Positions 34,435 through 43,384 of a stretch of DNA of 64,000 bases are shown piece after piece (position 1 is the stretch's first letter; every line of letters begins with the position of its first letter). The translations under genes and the position numbers were made by a program. This DNA is from Novosphingobium sp. (GTDB lineage Bacteria > Pseudomonadota > Alphaproteobacteria > Sphingomonadales > Sphingomonadaceae): contig JAGHZR010000010.1 in assembly GCA_017745295.1 (NCBI GenBank), positions 62,001 to 126,000 of the forward strand, in the 5' to 3' direction. Under the pieces are notes generated by a model that saw nothing but the letters and a program-made list of their open reading frames with translations, ran no database searches and was not told where the DNA came from.

Positions 34435-36123
34435 TCACCACTTGAGCTGTTCGAGGCCGCAGAACGGATCGACCGGGCTGGTTCCGGTGAAGGGAGCCTC
34501 ACCGGTCAGCCGGCGGACCGTCTCGCGCTGCACCGGCTCGATCGAGCTATAGGCGTTGACGCAAGTCTGCATGTGCGGCGCATCGAACAGGTAATAGGGC
34601 TGGCCGAACGAGACCAGCGCGGTCGGAATCTCGCGCGGGTACTGGGTCATCGCCTTGCGATTGCCGCCATGCAGCTTCACGAAGTCGAGGAAGATGCGCG
34701 AAGCGCTCGGCGTCGCTTCCTGGCCGACGAGATAGAGGACGAGGTCGGTATCCTCGCGCGTCGGCATCGCCTCGGAATCGAAGCTGCGCACCTCGAACCC
34801 GCGCTGCTCCAGTTCCGCGATCAGCGGGCCATAACCGCGATCGAGCGAGCCGTCCCAGAAGCTGAAGCCTTCCTCGGCGATCACCGTCACGCGGCGGTGC
34901 CGCGCCGGATCGAGCGGCAAGAGGTTCTGCACGTCCTTGACCAGGGTAATGCTCTGCCCCGCTGCGGCGCGGGCGGTTTGCGCATCGGCAGGGCTCTGCA
35001 AGGCGTGCTGCATGGCCTCCAGCGGCAGAAGCCGTTCGGCGGGTTCCTGCAAATGCAGGCCAAGACGCGCCTTGAGCGTGAGGATGCGCGTGACCGCTTC
35101 CTCCAGCCGCGCCTCCGAAAGCAGCCCCTTGCGCAGGCCATCGAGCATGAAACCGTAGTCGCGCTCGGGAGCGCGGCTGAACAGGAACATGTCGCAGCCG
35201 TTCTCGATCACGGCGGGGACCGTTTCGGAGCGCTCCATCCAGCTCGTCAGCCCGCCCATGCCGGTGGCGTCGGAAATGATGAGGCCCTTGAAGCCCAGCT
35301 CGCCCCGCAGCAGATCCTCGTTGAGCAGGCGCGAGACCGTCGCGGGCTGGAACGCCTCGCGACCGGCATCCGGCATGCGCGCGCGGATATAGGCGGGAAA
35401 CGCGATATGCGCCGACATCACCGTCATCACCCCGGCCCCGATCAGGGTGCCGTAGATGCGGCCGTAAAGCGCGTGCCATTCCTCGACCGACAGCGGATTG
35501 ACGCTGGTGACGAGGTGCTGGTCGCGCTCGTCGAAACCGTCGCCCGGCCAATGCTTGAGGCAGGCGGCAATACCTTCCTCCTGCAGGACCCGGGCATAGA
35601 CCCCGGCCTGCGCGAGCACGCGCGCGGGGTCCGATCCGAACGAGCGGGTGCCGACGATCGCGCTGCGGAAGGCTTCGTTGATGTCCACCACCGGACCGAA
35701 CGACCAGTCGTAACCGAGCACCCGGCTTTCGCGCGCGACCAGGCGGGCGACCGCTTCGGTCGTGGCAAGATCGTCGCAGGCGGCAAGGCCCATGATGTTG
35801 GGCACGGCAGTGGCGAAGGGATAGCTGATCGTTCCGCCCTCGATGTCGCCGGTGAAGATCGGCGGCACGCTGGCGTTCTCGACCGTGAACATCGTCGCCT
35901 CGCGGAAGGCGGCAAGGTCCGGCCGAGGGAAGCGATTGATGCCGCCGGGCTTGAGCGCGAGCAGCGGGGCCAGTTCCTCGCGGCTGTCCTGCGAGGTCGA
36001 GAAGACGAAGAGCTGGCCGATCTTCTCCTCGGTGCTCATCGCGTCGCGGGTGCGCTCCACCCAGGCGCGGGCTTCGGCGTCGACGGCGATGGGGTCTTGC
36101 GCGTCGAGGGCGAAATCAGTCAT
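34435..36123 (-). CDS. glycoside hydrolase family 3 protein
   Basis: This 562-residue protein has a GH3 TIM barrel (about 25-360) followed by a GH3 C-terminal alpha/beta domain. The nucleophile Asp is in LIISDATGM near residue 290. The KHWPGDGFDERDQH stretch near residue 205 resembles the NagZ type, where a mobile His-Asp dyad serves as acid/base. That suggests a beta-hexosaminidase-like or phosphorylase-like subgroup rather than a beta-glucosidase, but specificity cannot be read off. No signal peptide is seen, so the substrate is cytoplasmic. It overlaps the sulfatase gene by 8 bp and precedes the dioxygenase by 7 bp. Confidence 0.88.
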   Translation of the reverse strand: MTDFALDAQDPIAVDAEARAWVERTRDAMSTEEKIGQLFVFSTSQDSREELAPLLALKPGGINRFPRPDLAAFREATMFTVENASVPPIFTGDIEGGTISYPFATAVPNIMGLAACDDLATTEAVARLVARESRVLGYDWSFGPVVDINEAFRSAIVGTRSFGSDPARVLAQAGVYARVLQEEGIAACLKHWPGDGFDERDQHLVTSVNPLSVEEWHALYGRIYGTLIGAGVMTVMSAHIAFPAYIRARMPDAGREAFQPATVSRLLNEDLLRGELGFKGLIISDATGMGGLTSWMERSETVPAVIENGCDMFLFSRAPERDYGFMLDGLRKGLLSEARLEEAVTRILTLKARLGLHLQEPAERLLPLEAMQHALQSPADAQTARAAAGQSITLVKDVQNLLPLDPARHRRVTVIAEEGFSFWDGSLDRGYGPLIAELEQRGFEVRSFDSEAMPTREDTDLVLYLVGQEATPSASRIFLDFVKLHGGNRKAMTQYPREIPTALVSFGQPYYLFDAPHMQTCVNAYSSIEPVQRETVRRLTGEAPFTGTSPVDPFCGLEQLKW

Positions 36124-37477
36124 GGGCCGCTCCCGAGGTCACGGCCACCGGACCGCGCTTGAACGGCGCGAAACGGGCGCGGGCTGCCGCGAGACGGCCG
36201 CGCATGTCCTTCAGCACGTCGGGGTGCCGATCGGCGACGCTGTAGTTTTCGGCCGGGTCGGCGCTCAGATCGTAGAGCTGCGGATACTTGGGGTCGGTCG
36301 GGCGGAATCCGGCCAGGAAATAGTCGCCGGAGACATATTTCCAGCGCTGGGTGCGAATCGCCACCGGGTCTTCATTGTTGAACAGGACAAGTTCCTCATG
36401 GGGAGACTGGCGCGCGCCGCCGAACAGGACCGGGGAGATGTCCTTGCCGTCCAGCTCCGCCTCGGGCAGAGCGACGCCGGCCAGCGCGCAGCAGGTGGGG
36501 AGAAAGTCTATGGCCATCGCGATCGCGTCGCTGTGGCCGGAGGCGGAAATCGAACCGGGGCACCAGGCGATCAGCGGCACCTTGCTGGCGCCGTCGTAGC
36601 CGCCGCCACCCTTGCGTTGGCGCAAGGGACCGCTCGATCCTTCGTACCAGGGGCCATTGTCGGAAGTGAACAGGACGAGCGTGTCGCGCTCGATCTTGAG
36701 CTGGCGCAGCAGGGCGAGGATGCGGCCGACCTTGTCGTCCACTTCCTCGACGGAATCGCCATATGCACCCGCATCGGAGCGACCGGCGAAAGGCGCCGGT
36801 GGAAGGCAGGGAAGATGCGGCGCGCTCAGGGCCAGCTCGACGAAGAACGGACGTCCGGCGTTTTCGCGGATGAACCTCTCCGCCTCTTCGCAGAAGATCT
36901 GCTGGAGCGGGGTGATCTCGGTCGGGGCCTGCGAAGCGTCCTGGCCGGCTTCGGCGCGGACCAGCACCAGCGGGCTCATGTCGTGGCTATAGGGAATGCC
37001 GACGAAGCGGTCGAAACCGTGGTGCGTGGGCAGCCAGTCCGGTCCGCGATGGCCGAGGTGCCATTTGCCGAAAAGTCCGGTCGCGTAACCGGCGGGCTTG
37101 AGCGCCTCGGCGATGGTCACTTCGGACTTGGGCAGGACCCGGTCGTCGTTGTAGAGGATGACCTTGTCGCCAAGGCCGGTACGTACCGGATAGCGCCCGG
37201 TCAGCAGGCCCGCACGCGACGGCGTGCACAAGTTGGCGGCGGCATAGAACTCGGAGAACGTCAGACCCTCGCGCGCCATCCTGTCGATGTTCGGCGTGGC
37301 GATGCCGCGCGCGCCGGTCATGCCGAGGTCGCCATAGCCGAGGTCGTCGCAGAGGATCACGACCACGTTGCGCGGGCGGCGCGGGCTGGCGGCCATGGCG
37401 GCGCTCGCGGAGCAGGCGGCCGCTGCGGCGACACCGGATGCCAGGAACTTGCGTCGATCCAAGGCGCGATCCTTCAA
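36116..37477 (-). CDS. arylsulfatase A-like sulfatase (S1 family)
   Basis: This 453-residue sulfatase carries the formylglycine signature LCTPSRAGLLTGR with Cys84, the metal ligands CDDLGYGD near residue 43, and GKWHLG. The stretch GFDRFVGIPYSHDMSP closely resembles human arylsulfatase A-type enzymes, which act on aryl sulfates and sulfated galactosides. A Tat-like signal (DRRKFLASGVAAAAA) exports it to the periplasm already folded. The start is TTG at 37477. It is the second gene of the leftward operon, 38 bp after the receptor and overlapping GH3. Confidence 0.9.
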   Translation of the reverse strand: MKDRALDRRKFLASGVAAAAACSASAAMAASPRRPRNVVVILCDDLGYGDLGMTGARGIATPNIDRMAREGLTFSEFYAAANLCTPSRAGLLTGRYPVRTGLGDKVILYNDDRVLPKSEVTIAEALKPAGYATGLFGKWHLGHRGPDWLPTHHGFDRFVGIPYSHDMSPLVLVRAEAGQDASQAPTEITPLQQIFCEEAERFIRENAGRPFFVELALSAPHLPCLPPAPFAGRSDAGAYGDSVEEVDDKVGRILALLRQLKIERDTLVLFTSDNGPWYEGSSGPLRQRKGGGGYDGASKVPLIAWCPGSISASGHSDAIAMAIDFLPTCCALAGVALPEAELDGKDISPVLFGGARQSPHEELVLFNNEDPVAIRTQRWKYVSGDYFLAGFRPTDPKYPQLYDLSADPAENYSVADRHPDVLKDMRGRLAAARARFAPFKRGPVAVTSGAAHD

Positions 37478-37482
37478 GAAGC

Positions 37483-37504
37483 GGCCGGGCGCAAGCGCCC
37501 GGCC
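37483..37504. promoter_or_regulatory. GC hairpin between TBDR and sulfatase genes
   Basis: A perfect 10-bp inverted repeat (GGCCGGGCGC / GCGCCCGGCC) with a 2-nt centre fills most of the 38-bp gap after the receptor stop. With no T-tract it probably protects the receptor message from decay or partly attenuates transcription, allowing more receptor than enzyme. Confidence 0.5.
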
Positions 37505-37515
37505 AAAGGTGGGTC

Positions 37516-39897
37516 TCAGAAACGGGCGCCGAAGGTCGCGCCGAAGTAGCGGCTGGAGTCCTTGTTGTAGGTTCCGACCAGATCGTAGGGATTGGCGGTG
37601 GTGGACATCAGCGAGTTGTGGCCGATGCTGGTCAGGTAGTTGGTGTCGAACAGGTTCTTCACGAAGACCGAGATGCTGTAGCGCTGGTCCGGCGTGGAGA
37701 CGCCGACCGTGGCATCGACCAGCGTGTAGGACGGCTGGCGGGTCAGCGGATCGAGTTCCGACGTGAAGTACTGCGCGCTGGTGAAGTTGACGCCAAGCTG
37801 GGCGAAGGCGTTGAACTTCTCGCCTTCGTAGTCGTAGCGAGGGGCCAGCGTGATGCGCCAGTCCGGGCTGGCCTGGAGCGGACGGTTACGCAGGTTCTGC
37901 TGGGGCGTCGCGCCGGCGGCGGCGCGATAGCAGATATTGTACGGGGTCCCCGTCATGACCGGTGCCGCAGCTTGCAGCTGAAGCGGGCAGTTGAGGCCGT
38001 CGATGTTGATGCGCGACTGCGCGTAAGTGACGCCCGCATTGACCGAGAACGAGTCCGACGGACGCAGGGTGGCCTCGATTTCGAAACCGCGACTGCGCGA
38101 CGAGCCGGCATTGGTGGTGACGAACTGGATGACGCCGGTGGTCGGATCGGAGCGGTTGGCCTGGACCTGGAGGTTCGAGTAATCCGCCTGGAACAGCGCG
38201 GCCGAGAAGGTCAGGCTGCGGTCCGACGTGCTGCCCTTGAAACCGATTTCGTAGGCATTGACGTGCTCGGGCTGAATGGCCCTCTGGTTCGCCAGATCGG
38301 CCGAGATTTCCATCTCGTAACCCAGGCCCTTGTAGCCGCGGGTGTAGGTTGCATAGACCTGCGCATTGCGGTTGAACTCGTACTGCAGGCCGGCCTTGCC
38401 GGTAACGGCGGTGTCGTGCGCCGAAAAGCTGCCGCTGTTGCTGGCATTGCCGGGGAACACGGTGTCGCCGGCGACGATCGGGGCGGTACGCGTGCCGCTG
38501 TTGGTGCCCTTCTCGTACTGGACACGAATGCCGCCGATCGCGCGCAGGCCGCCGACGATGCGGTAGTCCGCCTGGCCGAATGCGGCCACGCTGTCCTGCT
38601 TCAGGCGGATGCGGCTCGATGCGGACTGCCACACGATGTTGGCGGTCGTGCAAGGCTGGCCGACGATACCGGCCCTGCAGCGAGCGCGGCGGCGGTCGAA
38701 CGGACGCACGATGTCGCTGTGCATGTAGAAGGCGCCGACCACGTAGTTCAGGTCCGACTTGCCGTTGTTGGCGATGCGCAGTTCCTGCGACCAGGCGCTC
38801 AGATCGACGATGCCGTGGTTCTGGTTCCAGAACGTGTAAGGCGCAAAGGCGGCCGTACCGAGGAAGATCGGCGACGTCGAATTGATGCGGTCGATCGGCT
38901 GGTTAACGTCGAGGTCGTACTTCTGGTAGGCGGTGATCGAGGTGATCGAGGCAGCCCCGAGATCCCAGTCGGCCTGCAACGAATAGGTCTGCGACTTGCT
39001 GTTCGCGTAAGTGTCGGTGTCTTCGTTGATCTTACGGTTCTTGCGGCTGGCGTCGATGGGACCGACGACCTGCTGGAGCACCGGGTTGACGATCGAGATG
39101 AGCGTCGAGCCGCAGCAGTCCGCGTCGGTCTTCTTGTATTCGCCGGCCAGCAGGAAGGTGAGGTTGTCGGTGGCATCCCATTCCAGCTTGCCACGCACGC
39201 CCCAGCTCTTGGTGCCGTTGACCCACTTGTCCGTGGCGATATTGCGCGTCACGCCCTGGACGTCACTGTAGTAACCCGAGACGCGGGCGCGCAGAGTATC
39301 CGTGATGGGGCCGGAAACGGTGCCGCGCGCACGATATTCGTTATGCTCGGCGATCGTGACGTCGCCCTTGCCCTCGAACTTGTCGGACGGGCGCGCGGTC
39401 GTCACGCTGATGACGCCGGCCGAAGCGTTCTTGCCGAAAAGCGTGCCCTGCGGTCCGCGCAGCACCTCGATACGCTCGATATCCGCCAGCTCCGAGAAGC
39501 CCTGCGCCGAACGCACCGCCACGACGCCGTCCACGACCACGGACACCGAGGATTCCACGCCCTGGCCGAACAGCGCGGTGCCGACGCCGCGAATGCGGAA
39601 GCTGGTGTTGGTGGGGTTGGCGCCCTGCTGGAACGAGAGCGAGGGAATGGCAGTGACCAGCGAGGTGGTATCGTTGATCTGGCGCGCGGCAAGCGCATCG
39701 GCGGTCACCGCAGTCACGGCCAGCGGCACGTCCTGCAGGCGCTCGGAGCGCTTCTGCGCGGTGACGACGATGTCACCGGTCATGTTGCCTGAGGTGTCGG
39801 CGGCATCTTGCGCGAACGCCGGTGCCGAGACGGCAAGCGCTGCGCAGAGCGCGGTGACGGAAACGCCGGACGCGCCGAAAATGGCCTTAAAAGACAT
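37516..39897 (-). CDS. TonB-dependent receptor of the sulfatase/gentisate locus
   Basis: This receptor is 793 residues from ATG 39897. It has a signal peptide (cleavage after APAFAQ), a plug starting with GDIVVTAQKRSERLQDVPLAV and containing VLRGPQGTLFGKNASAGVI, and a barrel ending in FGATFGARF. There is no STN domain, so it is not linked to FecIR; control probably comes from the LacI-type sites in its promoter. This receptor class in sphingomonads often imports plant- or alga-derived aromatics or glycans. It is the first gene of the leftward operon and the likely port for the locus substrate. Confidence 0.92.
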   Translation of the reverse strand: MSFKAIFGASGVSVTALCAALAVSAPAFAQDAADTSGNMTGDIVVTAQKRSERLQDVPLAVTAVTADALAARQINDTTSLVTAIPSLSFQQGANPTNTSFRIRGVGTALFGQGVESSVSVVVDGVVAVRSAQGFSELADIERIEVLRGPQGTLFGKNASAGVISVTTARPSDKFEGKGDVTIAEHNEYRARGTVSGPITDTLRARVSGYYSDVQGVTRNIATDKWVNGTKSWGVRGKLEWDATDNLTFLLAGEYKKTDADCCGSTLISIVNPVLQQVVGPIDASRKNRKINEDTDTYANSKSQTYSLQADWDLGAASITSITAYQKYDLDVNQPIDRINSTSPIFLGTAAFAPYTFWNQNHGIVDLSAWSQELRIANNGKSDLNYVVGAFYMHSDIVRPFDRRRARCRAGIVGQPCTTANIVWQSASSRIRLKQDSVAAFGQADYRIVGGLRAIGGIRVQYEKGTNSGTRTAPIVAGDTVFPGNASNSGSFSAHDTAVTGKAGLQYEFNRNAQVYATYTRGYKGLGYEMEISADLANQRAIQPEHVNAYEIGFKGSTSDRSLTFSAALFQADYSNLQVQANRSDPTTGVIQFVTTNAGSSRSRGFEIEATLRPSDSFSVNAGVTYAQSRINIDGLNCPLQLQAAAPVMTGTPYNICYRAAAGATPQQNLRNRPLQASPDWRITLAPRYDYEGEKFNAFAQLGVNFTSAQYFTSELDPLTRQPSYTLVDATVGVSTPDQRYSISVFVKNLFDTNYLTSIGHNSLMSTTANPYDLVGTYNKDSSRYFGATFGARF

Positions 39898-39984
39898 GTT
39901 ATTCCCCTCCACTTGGGCTCCCCGGCATCTTTGCCGTTCGGACACACACCGAACGTTCGCGCCGAGTTCGAATCACCTGATTCC

Positions 39985-39996
39985 TGTAACGCTAAA
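39985..39996 (-). promoter_or_regulatory. LacI-type operator over the receptor promoter
   Basis: On the minus strand this reads TTTAGCGTTACA, one base from the lacI promoter site (TTTAGCGCTACA). A -35 candidate TTGACA lies at 40020-40015 and, after 17 bp, the -10 candidate GTTTAG at 39997-39992, which the operator overlaps. This is the geometry of repressor exclusion. Confidence 0.6.
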
Positions 39997-40029
39997 CTCC
40001 ATCAGGGCGGGAGCTGTCAACGATTTATT

Positions 40030-40041
40030 TTACCGCTAATA
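40030..40041 (-). promoter_or_regulatory. weaker operator-like site
   Basis: The minus strand reads TATTAGCGGTAA here, which keeps the TTAGCG half and the flanking A/T of the operator consensus. It lies just upstream of the receptor -35. It may be an auxiliary site; similarity is partial. Confidence 0.35.
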
Positions 40042-40169
40042 TGGCTGTGTTACAAATAATGACGACAACTGCGGCTTTTTCCTCGTGTTACCGAGGCAAT
40101 GCGACATCGGTCAGTGTCGCGGGGGCTGATTGACGCTATGAAAGACGATGTTCACCCGGCAAAAGACGG

Positions 40170-40207
40170 TTGACATTCAGCAAAACACTTGCTGTTTTAG
40201 CGTTAAA
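40170..40207 (+). promoter_or_regulatory. MFS-sulfatase operon promoter with operator
   Basis: A consensus -35 TTGACA (40170-40175) is followed after 17-19 bp by an AT-rich -10 region (TGTTTTAG). The operator-like TTTAGCGTTAAA (40196-40207) overlaps the -10, mirroring the receptor promoter. This argues against TTG 40170 being a translation start. Confidence 0.6.
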
Positions 40208-40250
40208 TATGGTTGCGAAACACGGCAGCCACACATCTGCGGAGAGGTTC

Positions 40251-41576
40251 GTGAGGGAACAGTTGGAAAGCGAAGGCCGCGAGTGGCCGTCGCCCAAACG
40301 GGCTTGGTTCGCAGCAGGCATGCTGGCTGCGGCAAACACCCTTGCTTTCGTCGACAGGCAGGCGCTGGCCTTGCTCGTGCAGCCGATCAAGGAAGACCTG
40401 CAAGCCTCCGATACGGCGATGAGCCTTCTCTACGGCCTCAGCTTCACGATGTTCTACGTGCTGGTCGGCATTCCCGTGGCGCGGCTCGCCGATCGGGCGA
40501 ACCGCCGCAACATCGTCGCCGGCGCAGTGTTCATCTGGAGCATCGCCACGGCTCTCTGCGGCCTGGCACGCAGCTTCGGCACGCTCTTCGTGGCGCGGAT
40601 CGGCGTCGGCGCTGGTGAAGGCGGCCTTAGCCCCGCCGCCTATTCGATCCTCGCCGACTACTTCCCGAAGGAACGCCTGCCGGCGGCCATGGGCGTCTAC
40701 CAGATGGGCATCTATGTCGGCGGCGCCTCCGCCCTGGTGCTCGGCGGCTTCATGGCGAGCGTGGTGCCGCCGGGCAGCCTCGTCATCCTGCCGCTGATCG
40801 GCGCGGTGAAGGGGTGGCACCTGGTGTTCCTGATGCTCGGAATCCCCGGCGTCCTGTTGTCCGGAGCCATGCTGCTGGTGCGCGAGCCCCAGCGCATGGG
40901 CCTTGCCGGAACCCACAAGAGCCCGCCCTTCTCCGAACTCGCCGCGCATGTCCTCCGTCACTGGCAAGCCTATCTGGGGATCAGTTGCGGGTTCGCCCTG
41001 ATGATCCTCGTCGGCAATGCCACCGGGGCCTGGATTCCGGCTTTCCTCGAACGGAAATACGGCCTGACGACCGCCCAGATCGGCGGAATTTATGGCACGA
41101 TCACGGCCATCTGCGGCGTCAGCGGGACTTTGGCCGGCGGCTTCGCTGCGGCCGCCCTGCGGCGGCGCGGTTTCGAACGCGCCAACCTGCTGGTCGCGCT
41201 CTTCGGTTTCACCGCGCTGGTCCCCGTCACCACGCTGTTCCCCCAGGCTTCCACGGCCACACTCTCGCTGGCACTGATCGGTACGATGAACTTCCTGGCG
41301 GGCTTTAACTTCGGCGGCGGCCTTGCAGCTCTTCAGGAAATCACCCCGAACCGGATGCGGGCTTCCGTATCGGCAGGCTATATGCTGATGGTAAACATGA
41401 TCGGTGCGGCGGGCGGGCCCTTCGCGATCGCGCTGGTCACCGACTATTGGTACGGCGATCCCGCCGCCCTGCCGAATGCCATCACCATCGTCTGCGCCGT
41501 GGCCTCGCCGCTGTCGATTGCGGCACTCTTGCTGGGTCTGCGCGGCTATGGCCGCGCGATCAAGGGCACGATCTGA
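40251..41576 (+). CDS. MFS transporter heading the sulfatase operon
   Basis: This 441-residue transporter of the major facilitator superfamily has twelve helices, with the motif-A loop GIPVARLADRANRRNIVAG between TM2 and TM3 and FVDRQALALLVQPIKEDL early in the protein, as in spinster-like transporters. The GTG start at 40251 follows GGAGAGG at the right distance; ATG 40209 lacks a ribosome binding site. It would move the desulfated product, such as an aromatic glycoside or organic acid, across the inner membrane (inference). It is followed after 32 bp by five sulfatase genes. Confidence 0.88.
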   Translation: MREQLESEGREWPSPKRAWFAAGMLAAANTLAFVDRQALALLVQPIKEDLQASDTAMSLLYGLSFTMFYVLVGIPVARLADRANRRNIVAGAVFIWSIATALCGLARSFGTLFVARIGVGAGEGGLSPAAYSILADYFPKERLPAAMGVYQMGIYVGGASALVLGGFMASVVPPGSLVILPLIGAVKGWHLVFLMLGIPGVLLSGAMLLVREPQRMGLAGTHKSPPFSELAAHVLRHWQAYLGISCGFALMILVGNATGAWIPAFLERKYGLTTAQIGGIYGTITAICGVSGTLAGGFAAAALRRRGFERANLLVALFGFTALVPVTTLFPQASTATLSLALIGTMNFLAGFNFGGGLAALQEITPNRMRASVSAGYMLMVNMIGAAGGPFAIALVTDYWYGDPAALPNAITIVCAVASPLSIAALLLGLRGYGRAIKGTI

Positions 41577-41608
41577 GATTGCGCGGGCCATTGGCGGGAA
41601 AGAACAGG

Positions 41609-43384
41609 ATGACGAACCGCATGTCGAAGCTGAAGCGCATGACGCATCTGGCCTGCACCGCAGCCCTGATCGCCACTGGAACGCTCGCCGCTCAACCGGG
41701 CCTGGCCAGGGATCGGGCTGCCACCGTTCCCGGACAGGCGCGACCCGATATCGTGCTCATCGTGCTGGACGATACCGGCTTCTCGGATATCGGCGCCTTC
41801 GGCTCGGAAATCCGCACCCCCAACATCGATGCGCTTGCGGCGGGCGGACTGCGCTACAACCACTTCGACACCAAGGCGGTCTGCTCCCCCACCCGCGCCG
41901 CCCTGCTGACAGGACGCAATCCGCAGACCGTGCGCATGGCCGACCTTCCGGCGCGCGTTCTCGATCCCGCCGACATGACCCGCGACCGGGGCGAGCTTCC
42001 GCAGAACGCCAGCACCATCGCGCAAGTTCTGCGCCGCACGGGCTACGCCACGCACGGCTACGGCAAATGGCATCTCGCGCCCGAGGATGAGGACGGCTCG
42101 CCCGGACACAACGGCTCCTGGCCGCTCCAGCGCGGTTTCGACGATTTCTACGGCTTCTTCCTGGGATGGTCGGACCAGTACCACCCGGACCTGATCGAAG
42201 GGAACCGCCAGCTCCCCAAGCCCGACCGCCCCGGATACCATTTCTCGGTCGACATCACCGACCATGCCATCCAGGCCCTGTCCGGCGATCGCGCTCAGCC
42301 CCAGTTCGTCTATCTGGCCTTCGGCGCGGCCCATGCGCCGATCCAGGTGCCCAAGGCCTATATCGACGCTTACGCCGGTATCTATGAAAAGGGCTGGGAT
42401 GCGCTGCGGGAAGACCGTCTGGCGCGCCAGAAGCTGATGGGGATCATGCCGCCGCAGGCCCGGCTCTCCCCCCGCGCTGCCGGCGACCGTGCCTGGGCGG
42501 ACCTGACCCCGATCGAGAAGACCGTCTTCGCCCGCTTCATGGCGACCTATGCCGGTTTCATCACCCATACCGACGAGCAGATCGGGCGGCTCGTTCAGCA
42601 CCTCAAGGACACCGGCCGGTTCGACAACACGCTGATTATCCTGGTGTCGGACAACGGCGCTGCGTCGGAAGCCGGGCAAAAGGGTTCGTTCGAGCGGATG
42701 TACCGCCCCAACACGCTCACCCCAGAGCAGATGCTGGCACGTCTGGACGAGCTGGGTACGGACAAGACGCAGAGCGAATATCAGCGCCCCTGGGCCTATC
42801 TCGGCGCGACGCCGTTCAAGCGCTACAAGATCTGGCCGCAGCTCGGCGGAGTCCGCACGCCGATGGTCGTGAGCTGGCCCAGCCACATCCGCGACGGCGG
42901 CAAAGTCCGCACGCACTATGTCGACGCGGTGGACATCGCCCCGACTCTGGCGGCAGCGGCGGGCACGGCCTTCCCGAAGGCGATCGAGGGCCGCGCGGAA
43001 ATCGCCGTGGCCGGAAAATCGATCCTGCCCACGATTGAAAACGCCGCCGCGCCGGCCGCTCGAACCGTCCAGTATTTCGAACTGCGCGGCAATCGGGCGA
43101 TCACCCAGGGCAAGTGGCGGGCGCTGGCGATCCATCCGCGCGACGGGGACTTCGCGCAGGATGTCTGGCAGCTTTACGATACCGAAGCCGATCCGGCCGA
43201 AAATCACGACCTTGCGGCATCGATGCCCGCCAAGCTCAAGGAAATGCAGGCGCTCTGGTGGTCCGAGGCACGCAAGTATTCCGATCCTCCGCTTGCCGAG
43301 GCGCCGAAGCCTTATCGTTATCGCGAAATGTTCGACGGCAGCGGAGACCGCGTTGCACCGTCCGCTGGTCAGGAGCCGAAGTAA
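41609..43384 (+). CDS. arylsulfatase (AtsA-like)
   Basis: This 591-residue sulfatase has the formylglycine motif VCSPTRAALLTGRN with Cys92, metal ligands in VLDDTGFSD and VSDNGA, and GKWHLAP. The passage WPLQRGFDDFYGFFLG, followed by a DQYHPDL segment, is characteristic of Pseudomonas AtsA-type arylsulfatases, which cleave aryl sulfates. A signal peptide is present (TAALIATGTLAAQPGLA). Its stop TAA shares one base with the ATG of the next gene. It is the first of the run of five. Confidence 0.9.
   Translation: MTNRMSKLKRMTHLACTAALIATGTLAAQPGLARDRAATVPGQARPDIVLIVLDDTGFSDIGAFGSEIRTPNIDALAAGGLRYNHFDTKAVCSPTRAALLTGRNPQTVRMADLPARVLDPADMTRDRGELPQNASTIAQVLRRTGYATHGYGKWHLAPEDEDGSPGHNGSWPLQRGFDDFYGFFLGWSDQYHPDLIEGNRQLPKPDRPGYHFSVDITDHAIQALSGDRAQPQFVYLAFGAAHAPIQVPKAYIDAYAGIYEKGWDALREDRLARQKLMGIMPPQARLSPRAAGDRAWADLTPIEKTVFARFMATYAGFITHTDEQIGRLVQHLKDTGRFDNTLIILVSDNGAASEAGQKGSFERMYRPNTLTPEQMLARLDELGTDKTQSEYQRPWAYLGATPFKRYKIWPQLGGVRTPMVVSWPSHIRDGGKVRTHYVDAVDIAPTLAAAAGTAFPKAIEGRAEIAVAGKSILPTIENAAAPAARTVQYFELRGNRAITQGKWRALAIHPRDGDFAQDVWQLYDTEADPAENHDLAASMPAKLKEMQALWWSEARKYSDPPLAEAPKPYRYREMFDGSGDRVAPSAGQEPK

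Larger units (their letters stand above)
39898..40250. promoter_or_regulatory. divergent control region of the sulfatase locus
   Basis: This 353-bp region is AT-rich compared with its neighbours and holds the promoters for the receptor operon (leftward) and the MFS-sulfatase operon (rightward). Three operator-like sequences lie here (39985-39996, 40030-40041, 40196-40207), two of them over putative -10 elements. No gene is seen in it. Confidence 0.65.

Noticed and set aside
40170..40208. TTG at 40170 as the MFS start
   Set aside because: It is part of a consensus -35 (TTGACA) and has no ribosome binding site. GTG 40251 with GGAGAGG is better.
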